From: an uncultured Collinsella sp.
GTDB lineage: Bacteria; Actinomycetota; Coriobacteriia; Coriobacteriales; Coriobacteriaceae
Assembly: GCA_905210085.1 (NCBI GenBank)
Contig: CAJLVJ010000051.1
Span: 1 to 12,015, forward strand
Length of the DNA: 12,015 nucleotides
Direction: 5' to 3'
Shown: piece by piece, positions 1-5,835 of the stretch
Layout of the letters: the number at the start of each line of letters is the position of its first letter
Numbering within the stretch: the stretch's first letter is position 1
Program-made: the position numbers and the translations under genes
Notes under the pieces: model-generated
Seen by the model: the letters and a program-made list of their open reading frames with translations, nothing else
Database searches by the model: none
Told to the model about the DNA's origin: nothing

Positions 1-43
1 CGTGGACAAAATCGCCGAAGACTTGGGCCGCGGAATCAAGTAA
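1..43 (+). CDS. 3' end of an unidentified gene (partial)
   Basis: Reading from base 2, the frame gives VDKIAEDLGRGIK and then a TAA stop at 41-43. Only 13 residues are inside the window, so the product cannot be named. The call as a coding end rests on the open frame, the lysine/glycine-rich tail typical of a protein C-terminus, and the hairpin terminator that starts 15 bases after the stop. It is transcribed towards the convergent kdpDE operon. Confidence 0.5.
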   Translation, partial: VDKIAEDLGRGIK

Positions 44-58
44 GGCCCAGACATCTAA

Positions 59-91
59 GCGCCTCGCGAGCATCCGTTCGCGGGGCGCTTT
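59..91 (+). terminator. Rho-independent terminator of the upstream gene
   Basis: An 11-bp stem, GCGCCTCGCGA (59-69) with TCGCGGGGCGC (78-88), contains one G-U pair and closes an 8-nt loop. It is followed by a short TTT run at 89-91 and TGTGCATTT. It lies 15 nt after the stop at 43. The U-tract is weak, so termination may be partial. Confidence 0.65.
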
Positions 92-144
92 GTGCATTTG
101 AGGGAGAGCACGGCGAGTCGAAGAGTATTTTGGGGTCTCGTTAA

Positions 145-218
145 ATCAGTTGCGGTGAAATACGGACTGTTTTGGCTGTCAAAGGCCTTATCTACTCCGT
201 ATTCCACCGCAACTTTTT
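145..218. repeat. Palindromic repeat, copy 1
   Basis: Bases 145-218 match 8554-8627 at 72 of 74 positions in the same orientation. The unit is a long inverted repeat: a 19-nt arm (148-166) pairs with 196-214 at 18 of 19 positions; the exception, A158 opposite C204, becomes a G-U pair in the - strand RNA. A second small stem, GGCT (174-177) with GGCC (184-187), sits in the 29-nt loop and closes on GTCAAA. A T5 run follows on the + strand. This copy lies between the converging upstream gene and kdpE, 11 bases from the kdpE stop. It could act as a terminator or as a REP/MITE-like dispersed element; no transposase is present and no target duplication is obvious. Confidence 0.85.
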
Positions 219-228
219 GTGGGGTGGG

Positions 229-933
229 CTAGAGACGCTGCATGCGGTACCCGACACCCATGTGCGTCTGAATCATCTTGGGGTGAGAGGGGTCTGCCTC
301 GATCTTCTTGCGCAGGGTGCGCATGAACACGCGCAGGCTCGCCAGATCGCTGTCCCAGCTCGTGCCCCATATCTCGCGGGTGATGAAGGTGTGGGTGAGC
401 ACCTTGTCGACGTTTTTCGCCAGAAGGACGAGCAATTTGTACTCGGTTGGGGTGAGCGAGAGCTCGCGTCCGTCTTTCGTCGCGTATCCCGCGGCGTAGT
501 CGATATGCAGCGGACCGTTGTCAAACGTGCTCGCTTCTGTCGACTCGCTCGACGCCATCGAGGAGCGCCTCAAATTCGCACGGACGCGCGCGAGCAACTC
601 ATCCACAGAAAAGGGCTTGGTGAGGTAGTCGTCTGCCCCCGCGTCAAGTGCTGCAATCTTGTCGGAATCTTCGGTGCGCGCCGAAATGACGATAATGGGG
701 ACTGCCGACCAGCTTCGGATCTTCGTGATGACCTCGATACCGTCAATGTCGGGAAGGCCGAGGTCGAGCATGATGAGGCTGGGGCCGTGCGACACCGCAT
801 CCATGATGGCGGCCTGGCCGTCGCAAACCTTGCTCACGACATAGCCGTGGAGGTCAAGCGCGGTCGAAACGAGGTTTTGAACGGTCAGGTCATCTTCGAC
901 CAGGAGGATGCGTGGCTTAGCGGCATTATTCAT
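229..933 (-). CDS. kdpE: KdpE response regulator (OmpR/PhoB family)
   Basis: This 234-residue cytoplasmic DNA-binding regulator would be phosphorylated by KdpD and activate kdpFABC under K+ limitation. Residues 8-122 form a receiver domain with the acidic pocket E13-D14-D15, phosphoacceptor D57 (in LIMLDLGLPD), S84 and K106 (in TKPF). Residues ~137-232 form an OmpR-type winged helix with the family signatures LSLTPTEYKLL, TREIWG, LRVFMRTLRKKIE and the terminal GVGYRM. The ATG at 931-933 was chosen because the receiver fold begins about eight residues later and because it overlaps the end of kdpD (kdpD stop at 926-928), giving translational coupling. Upstream extension of the frame to 1182 only shadows kdpD. 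Length is close to E. coli KdpE (225). It is the last gene of the kdpDE operon; palindromic repeat copy 1 lies just downstream. Confidence 0.96.
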   Translation of the reverse strand: MNNAAKPRILLVEDDLTVQNLVSTALDLHGYVVSKVCDGQAAIMDAVSHGPSLIMLDLGLPDIDGIEVITKIRSWSAVPIIVISARTEDSDKIAALDAGADDYLTKPFSVDELLARVRANLRRSSMASSESTEASTFDNGPLHIDYAAGYATKDGRELSLTPTEYKLLVLLAKNVDKVLTHTFITREIWGTSWDSDLASLRVFMRTLRKKIEADPSHPKMIQTHMGVGYRMQRL

Positions 934-3661
934 GAATCTCGATCTCCTCGGCGGGCAGGGTAAAACGGAAGACGGCCCCATGGGGGTGGTTGTCGCGAAC
1001 CTCGATGACGCCGCCATGCGCCTCCACGATGGAGCGGCAGAGCGACAGCCCAAGGCCGATGCTTCGACGCGAATCCACGGGCTGCGTATTGCTTGAGGTG
1101 AAGAAGCGCTCAAAGATATGAGGCTTGTCGCAGTCTGCCACACCCGGCCCATCGTCTGCGACGTCCACCACGACAAACGCACCCTCGCGACGTGCGCTGA
1201 TGGTGACAGTCGAGTCCTCGGGCGTGTATTTGAAGGCGTTCATGATGAGATTCGTAAGCACCTGCATGATGAGATGGACGTCGATGCGTACCAGCAGGAT
1301 GTCGTCAGTGTGCTCGATGGTGACGGCGCGTCCATGCGATGCTTGGGCGACATGGCTGAGGGCGGCCTCGATGACCTCGTCGATGAGCTCGGATGTGAAG
1401 TTGAGGTGAATGGTGCCGTCCTCGACGCGTGTGATGGCGAGGAGGTTCTCCACGGTATCGATAAGCCAGAGGGAGTCGTCGTAGATGGCATCGGCAAGAT
1501 CGCAGCGTTGTTCGAGGCTGAGCTTCTCGTCGCTCTTCCGAAGGATTGCCGCAGATCCGGATATAGCCGTGAGGGGTGTCCTCAAATCGTGGCCGATGGA
1601 GCGCAAAAGGTTGGCGCGCAGCTGCTCGTTTTTCGCCAAGACCGCAGCCTCTTCGCGCTCTTGCGCCGCTCGGTCGCTTTCGAGCGCCAAGGCGCATTCA
1701 CCTACGATAGATAAGACGATCGAATGCTCGAAGGCTTCGGTCTCGCGCCCCTCCAGGGCGATGCCGATGACACCGAATACCTTGTCGCCGGTGCGAACCG
1801 CGAGGTAGAGACAGCGCGCCTCAGGCAGGGTCCGCGTGCTTGCGCCCGCGCGCTTGTTGTTGGTGTAGGTCCAGGTTGCAACAGCGCGCTCGTAGTCGGT
1901 GAGCAGCGACGCGGATCGGTTTTCGGTGCCAGCGGACTCATAGAGCGCCTTGCCGAGCGTGCCGTGTTCGGCGGGGTAGAAGACCACGTCGAGTTTTAGC
2001 AGTTTGACGAGTTGGTTCATGGCGACGCGGGCGCGCTCCTCCGCGCTATGGGCTTGCTGCAAGAGCTGGTTCGTTTCGAGGAGTACGCGCGTTTTGAATG
2101 CGTTCTCGGCGGATGTACGGGCGTTGTCGGCGATGCGCGCAGTTAACTCGCCGGCGACCATAGCGGTAGCGAACATGATGCCGAACGTGACCAGATAGCT
2201 TCGGTCGTAGCTGGCGAGCGAAAACAGAGGCGTGACGAAGCAGAAGTTGTAAAGCACTACAGAGAGCACGCTCGATACGATCGTGCAGATACGCCCCGTC
2301 GTGGTGACGGCGGTCAGCAGGGCCGTGAGGATATAGAGGGATATGATGCTGGAATCGGCAAATCCCAGATGGCGGAAAGCCGTGCCGATCGCCGTGGCGA
2401 CAAGAGAGAGGGCCAGCGTGCGAAGCACGTTTTGGCTGCTGGGCGGCTGCAGGGCGAGCGCATGGCGGCGTCCTTTGGGCCGGGAGGGCGGAGTCGACTG
2501 GTCTGGAATGATGTAAATGTCGAGGTTCGGGGCGAATGTTATGAGCTGTTCTACGAGAGATTTGCGGCCGAAGAGGGCCTGACGGACGCTGCTGCGCTCG
2601 CCCGTGCGCCCCATGACGATCTTCGAAATACCCGACAGGCGCGCGAACTCGGAGATCTGAAACGCGATGTCGTCGCCATAGACGGTTTCCATATGTGCTC
2701 CGAGCTGCTCGGCTAGGGCGATATTGGCTGCAAGCTTGGCGCGCTCATCATCGCTCATGGCTTGCGTGCGCGGGCTCTCTACGAACAGGGCGACGAGCTC
2801 GCTGCGAAACGCTTTCGCCATGCGTGCGGCGGCACGGACGATGCGGGGATTGGTCGGCGCCGGGGAGACACAGACCAAGATACGCTCCCTGGTGTAGTAG
2901 TCACGGTTTCCCAGCACGCGTGCGGCGTCTGTGAGGTGGCCGGTGCGATCGGCGCAGCGGCGCAGCGCGATTTCTCGGAGTGCGGTGAGGTTCTCGACGG
3001 TAAAAAAATGCTGTTGCGCTCGGTCGGCTTGTGCGGGACGGTAGACGAGGCCGGCGCGAAGGCGCTCAAGTAGGTCTTCGGGCTCTATGTCGACGAGCTC
3101 GACCTGGTCGGCATCATCGAAGATACGGTCGGGGATTCGTTCGCTCACGACAACGCCGGTGATGGATGCAACCATGTCGTTTAGGCTCTCGATATGCTGA
3201 ACGTTCACGGTCGTATAGACGTCGATGCCTGCATGTAGAAGTTCCTCGACGTCTTGATAGCGTTTGTCGTGGCGAGACCCCGGCGCATTCGTATGGGCGA
3301 GCTCGTCGACAAGGATGAGCTGAGGGGCGCGTTCGATAGCCGCATCTAGATCGAACTCGCTGAGCGCAATGCCGTTGTGCTCGATGAGTTTACAGGGCAC
3401 GTTCTCAAGCCCTTGTGCAAGATGGGCAGTTGCCGGACGTTCGTGCGGCTCGATGTATCCCGCGACGACGTCGACACCTCGCCGCTTGGCGGCGTGGGCG
3501 GCTTGAAGCATCGCATAGGTTTTGCCTGTGCCAGCAGCGTAGCCAAAGAAAATCTTGAGGTGTCCCCGGCTGGTTCGAGCGTCATCGGCGACCTCGTCTT
3601 TCTCAATTGCCTTGAGGATGAGGTCTGGATTGACGCGAGTGTCCGATGCGTCGCGCTGCAT
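926..3661 (-). CDS. kdpD: KdpD osmosensitive K+ sensor histidine kinase
   Basis: A membrane histidine kinase of 911 residues (E. coli KdpD 894) that would respond to K+ limitation and act on KdpE. Order of domains: the N-terminal KdpD ATP-binding domain (~34-245) has Walker A GYAAGTGKT at 40-48 and a Walker B-like LILVDE ending at 120, then the family motif AHTNAPGSRHDKRYQDV. A universal-stress-protein-like domain spans ~258-388. Four membrane helices lie at ~413-431, 436-454, 457-478 and 488-506, followed by a GAF-like region (~525-660). The kinase core has an H box SIGHDLRTPLT (H691), an N box centred on NLIMNAF, and G boxes DDGPG and GLGL. The start at 3659-3661 is preferred over the frame's upstream ATG at 3757 because AGAAAGG lies 7 nt before it and because the conserved N-terminus begins about 30 residues later. 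It diverges from kdpF and overlaps kdpE. Confidence 0.96.
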   Translation of the reverse strand: MQRDASDTRVNPDLILKAIEKDEVADDARTSRGHLKIFFGYAAGTGKTYAMLQAAHAAKRRGVDVVAGYIEPHERPATAHLAQGLENVPCKLIEHNGIALSEFDLDAAIERAPQLILVDELAHTNAPGSRHDKRYQDVEELLHAGIDVYTTVNVQHIESLNDMVASITGVVVSERIPDRIFDDADQVELVDIEPEDLLERLRAGLVYRPAQADRAQQHFFTVENLTALREIALRRCADRTGHLTDAARVLGNRDYYTRERILVCVSPAPTNPRIVRAAARMAKAFRSELVALFVESPRTQAMSDDERAKLAANIALAEQLGAHMETVYGDDIAFQISEFARLSGISKIVMGRTGERSSVRQALFGRKSLVEQLITFAPNLDIYIIPDQSTPPSRPKGRRHALALQPPSSQNVLRTLALSLVATAIGTAFRHLGFADSSIISLYILTALLTAVTTTGRICTIVSSVLSVVLYNFCFVTPLFSLASYDRSYLVTFGIMFATAMVAGELTARIADNARTSAENAFKTRVLLETNQLLQQAHSAEERARVAMNQLVKLLKLDVVFYPAEHGTLGKALYESAGTENRSASLLTDYERAVATWTYTNNKRAGASTRTLPEARCLYLAVRTGDKVFGVIGIALEGRETEAFEHSIVLSIVGECALALESDRAAQEREEAAVLAKNEQLRANLLRSIGHDLRTPLTAISGSAAILRKSDEKLSLEQRCDLADAIYDDSLWLIDTVENLLAITRVEDGTIHLNFTSELIDEVIEAALSHVAQASHGRAVTIEHTDDILLVRIDVHLIMQVLTNLIMNAFKYTPEDSTVTISARREGAFVVVDVADDGPGVADCDKPHIFERFFTSSNTQPVDSRRSIGLGLSLCRSIVEAHGGVIEVRDNHPHGAVFRFTLPAEEIEIHE

Positions 3662-3733
3662 AGCGTAGCCTTTCTGAAGCGTTGTCCATGCGTGCATACG
3701 CGGTGAAGACACCACTGTATGCTCGCGAGGTCG

Positions 3734-3739
3734 AGTATA
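3734..3739 (-). promoter_or_regulatory. Candidate -10 box of kdpDE
   Basis: On the - strand this reads TATACT, matching the TATAAT consensus at five of six positions, 72 nt upstream of the kdpD start. I see no good -35 hexamer at 16-18 bp (the sequence there is near CACTAT), so this is a tentative promoter, possibly activator-dependent. The composite palindrome at 3743-3763 occupies the spacer. Confidence 0.35.
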
Positions 3740-3742
3740 GGC

Positions 3743-3763
3743 GCACTGCAGCTGCAATAGTGC
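3743..3763. promoter_or_regulatory. Composite palindrome in the kdpD/kdpF intergenic region
   Basis: Outer arms GCACT (3743-3747) and AGTGC (3759-3763) enclose the perfect 10-bp palindrome TGCAGCTGCA (3747-3756). It sits just upstream of the TATACT box of kdpDE, between the divergent promoters. A protein-binding site is plausible but unproven; the inner palindrome is not centred in the outer arms. Confidence 0.3.
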
Positions 3764-3793
3764 TTTCTACCTGCATCTTTACGGCATCTTAAG
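3761..3793 (+). promoter_or_regulatory. Tandem 11-mers, candidate KdpE operator
   Basis: Three consecutive 11-mers can be aligned: TGCTTTCTACC (3761-3771), TGCATCTTTAC (3772-3782) and GGCATCTTAAG (3783-3793). The last two share GCATCTT exactly, with an 11-bp period; the first is diverged. OmpR/PhoB-family regulators, to which KdpE belongs, bind tandem direct repeats spaced by about one helical turn. The array ends 26 bp upstream of the candidate kdpF -10 box, which suits an activator site. The assignment to KdpE is inferred from position and architecture. Confidence 0.45.
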
Positions 3794-3819
3794 GATGTGA
3801 GCCCCGGCCCTCACGCCTC

Positions 3820-3825
3820 TTTAAT
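3820..3825 (+). promoter_or_regulatory. Candidate -10 box of kdpFABC
   Basis: TTTAAT matches the -10 consensus at five of six positions, 80 nt upstream of the kdpF start. No recognisable -35 hexamer is found 16-18 bp upstream (GTGAGC region). That is usual for promoters dependent on an OmpR-family activator, and the tandem repeats lie at the appropriate distance. Confidence 0.4.
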
Positions 3826-3831
3826 CCCTAG

Positions 3832-3884
3832 AAGCGTTTACTGTCCCCAGACGCTTGCGAGGGCAGGCGTCCGAGACATCGGAC
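3832..3884 (+). promoter_or_regulatory. kdpFABC leader hairpins
   Basis: Two inverted repeats occur in the presumed 5' untranslated leader. AAGCGT (3832-3837) pairs with ACGCTT (3851-3856) across 13 nt. GTCCGA (3869-3874) pairs with TCGGAC (3879-3884) across a GACA tetraloop, ending 8 nt before the AAAGGGG Shine-Dalgarno sequence of kdpF (3893-3899). The second is a compact stem that could affect initiation. Neither resembles a riboswitch class I can name. Confidence 0.3.
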
Positions 3885-3905
3885 CGCGTGTGAAAGGGGC
3901 GGTAA

Positions 3906-3992
3906 ATGGACATCCTCATTCCCATCATCGGAGTCGTCTGCATTGGACTTCTTATCTATTACATCTACATTCTGATGAGGAGTGATTCGTAA
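3906..3992 (+). CDS. kdpF: KdpF small stabilising subunit of the K+-transporting ATPase
   Basis: A 28-residue single-span membrane peptide, MDILIPIIGVVCIGLLIYY followed by IYILMRSDS. Its length, one hydrophobic helix (residues ~3-24), short basic end and position directly before kdpA all match KdpF (29 residues in E. coli), which sits in the membrane against KdpA and stabilises the KdpFABC complex. A good Shine-Dalgarno sequence, AAAGGGG (3893-3899), lies 6 nt before the ATG. The stop is 3 nt before the kdpA ATG, so the two genes are probably translationally coupled. It is shorter than most automatic gene-calling cut-offs and easily missed. The longer overlapping frame at 3797-3985 is not coding. 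Confidence 0.9.
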   Translation: MDILIPIIGVVCIGLLIYYIYILMRSDS

Positions 3993-3995
3993 ACT

Positions 3996-5819
3996 ATGGA
4001 CGCTGCGATTCAGTACATCTTGTGCTTTGCCGTACTCGTCGTCCTGGCCGTTCCGCTCGGTCGGTTCATGGCCCATATCATGGATGGCGAGCATACGTTC
4101 CTGTCGCCTGTGATTGCTCCTGTGGAGCGTGGCGTCTATCGTCTGCTTCGCATCGACGCGGCAGAACAGATGGGGTGTAGGCGCTATCTGGCGAGCGTGC
4201 TGGTCTTTTCGGGGATCGGCCTCGTGACTCTTGTGGCACTCCAGGCGCTTCAGTCCTTCTTGCCAGGCAATCCCCAGCACCTGCCGGGTGTGTCATGGGA
4301 CCTGTCGTTCAATACGGCTGCTTCCTTCATAACCAACACCAACTGGCAGTCCTACTCCGGTGAGACCACCCTGTCCTACCTTGTGCAGTTCATGGGTCTC
4401 ACTGTGCAGAACTTCGTTTCCGCTGGCACCGGTATCGCGGTCATGTTCGCGCTGATCCGCGGCTTCCGTCAGGTCAAGGAGCAGGGTCTGGGTTCCTTCT
4501 GGGTCGACCTCACCCGCACCGTCCTGTATGTGCTCATCCCGCTGAACCTCGTGTTCGGCATCTGCCTGGCTACCGGTGGCGTCATCTCCAACTTCCAACC
4601 GGCTCAGAAGGCTGAGCTCGTAGAGCCCGTTGCTGTCCAGCCTAATGCAGACGGCGGCTGGAGCGTCATCGACGGCGCCCAGATCGAGGGCGACACGGTC
4701 AAGGTCGACGGCAAGGTTGTCGAGGGCGCGCGCGTGGTCACCGAGCAGTTCCTGCCCCAGGGTCCCGCGGCTCCTCAGGTCGCCATCAAGCAGTCCGGCA
4801 CCAACGGCGGCGGCTTCTTCGGCGTGAACTCCGCCCATCCGTATGAGAACCCCAGTGCCTTCACCAACATCATCGAGATGACCAGCCTGCTGCTGATCCC
4901 GGCCGCCTGTTGCTTCACCTTCGGTATCGGCGTCAAGAACACCAAGCAGGGCAAGGCCATCTTTGCCGCCATGTTCATCCTGCTGGTGATCTTTACCGGC
5001 ATCATTGCCGTCAACGAGCATGCGGGCACCCCGCAGCTGGCCGATGGCGGAGCGGTCAATATCGAGATGACCGACGGCCAGGCCGGCGGCAACATGGAGG
5101 GCAAGGAGAGCCGTTTCGGTATCGCCTCCTCTTCTACCTGGTCCGCTTTCACGACGGCTGCTTCCAACGGCTCGGTTAACTCCATGCACGACTCCTACAC
5201 CCCGCTGGGCGGTTTTGTCCAGATGCTCCAGATTGCTCTGGGCGAGGTCGTCTTCGGCGGCGTGGGCTGCGGCCTGTACGGCATGATCGGCTTCGCCATC
5301 CTCACAGTGTTCATCGCCGGCCTCATGGTCGGACGCACGCCTGAGTTCCTGGGCAAGAAGATCGAGCCGGGCGAGATGCGCTGGGCAGTTGTCCTGTGCT
5401 TGGCAACTCCGTTTGCCATTCTGGTGTGCTCGGCCATCGCCTGCATGGTGCCCGGTCTTGCCGACCAGCTCAACAATGGTGGCGCGCACGGCTTCTCCGA
5501 GGCGCTGTATGCCTTCACCTCATGCGGCGGCAACAACGGCTCGGCGTTTGCAGGCATGAACTGCAACATTCCCTGGATCAACGTCATGCTCGGCCTTGAG
5601 ATGCTGTTCGCCCGCTTCATGCCCATCATCGGTACGCTGGCTATCGCCGGCTCGCTGGCCAAGAAGGGTAAGGTCGCCGAGAGCGCCGGTACCCTGTCTA
5701 CCACCAACGGTATGTTCGTATTCCTGCTCGTGTTCATCGTTCTGCTGATCGGTGCCCTGAGCTTCTTCCCGGCCCTGGCGCTTGGCCCCGTTGCCGAGTT
5801 CTTCCAGATGATTGCGTAA
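3996..5819 (+). CDS. kdpA: KdpA potassium-binding, channel-like subunit
   Basis: An integral membrane protein of 607 residues that selects and conducts K+ in the KdpFABC complex. The four pore-loop regions are visible: NTAASFITNTNWQSYSGE (106-123), GTNGGGFFGVNSAHPYENP (268-286), TTAASNGSVNSMHDS (386-400) and FTSCGGNNGSAFAG (507-520). The NMEGKESRFG and GEVVFGGVG motifs are also family hallmarks, as is the ending ALALGPVAE. It is about 50 residues longer than E. coli KdpA (557). Most of the excess is a ~37-residue polar insertion near 211-247, between the helix ending around ISNF and the second pore loop, on the outer face; about eight more residues lie near 351-366. The fourth loop has CGG where many homologues have SAAN-like residues. 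The start is 3 nt after the kdpF stop; GAGGAG at 3977-3982 is a distant ribosome site, suggesting coupling. Codon use changes near 4300. Confidence 0.97.
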   Translation: MDAAIQYILCFAVLVVLAVPLGRFMAHIMDGEHTFLSPVIAPVERGVYRLLRIDAAEQMGCRRYLASVLVFSGIGLVTLVALQALQSFLPGNPQHLPGVSWDLSFNTAASFITNTNWQSYSGETTLSYLVQFMGLTVQNFVSAGTGIAVMFALIRGFRQVKEQGLGSFWVDLTRTVLYVLIPLNLVFGICLATGGVISNFQPAQKAELVEPVAVQPNADGGWSVIDGAQIEGDTVKVDGKVVEGARVVTEQFLPQGPAAPQVAIKQSGTNGGGFFGVNSAHPYENPSAFTNIIEMTSLLLIPAACCFTFGIGVKNTKQGKAIFAAMFILLVIFTGIIAVNEHAGTPQLADGGAVNIEMTDGQAGGNMEGKESRFGIASSSTWSAFTTAASNGSVNSMHDSYTPLGGFVQMLQIALGEVVFGGVGCGLYGMIGFAILTVFIAGLMVGRTPEFLGKKIEPGEMRWAVVLCLATPFAILVCSAIACMVPGLADQLNNGGAHGFSEALYAFTSCGGNNGSAFAGMNCNIPWINVMLGLEMLFARFMPIIGTLAIAGSLAKKGKVAESAGTLSTTNGMFVFLLVFIVLLIGALSFFPALALGPVAEFFQMIA

Positions 5820-5835
5820 AGGAGGGCGCAGATTT

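Noticed and set aside
145..218. Repeat copies as ends of a composite transposon or an att site pair
   Set aside because: There is no transposase or integrase in the window, no clear target duplication, and kdp is a typical chromosomal locus. The copies are better treated as dispersed hairpin elements.
172..963. A 263-codon + strand frame starting inside repeat copy 1
   Set aside because: It is antisense to kdpE, which has all receiver and winged-helix motifs; its start merely falls in the palindrome.
3826..3905. A ydaO-type c-di-AMP or other riboswitch ahead of kdpF
   Set aside because: The leader is only about 75 nt and lacks the conserved ydaO segments; only simple hairpins are visible.
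3797..3985. A 62-codon frame overlapping kdpF
   Set aside because: It starts in the promoter region and runs in a different frame from the convincing KdpF peptide; no ribosome site precedes it and its composition is not protein-like.
4293..5489. A 398-codon open frame on the - strand opposite kdpA
   Set aside because: It is antisense to the conserved pore loops of kdpA, with a biased composition and no supporting signals.
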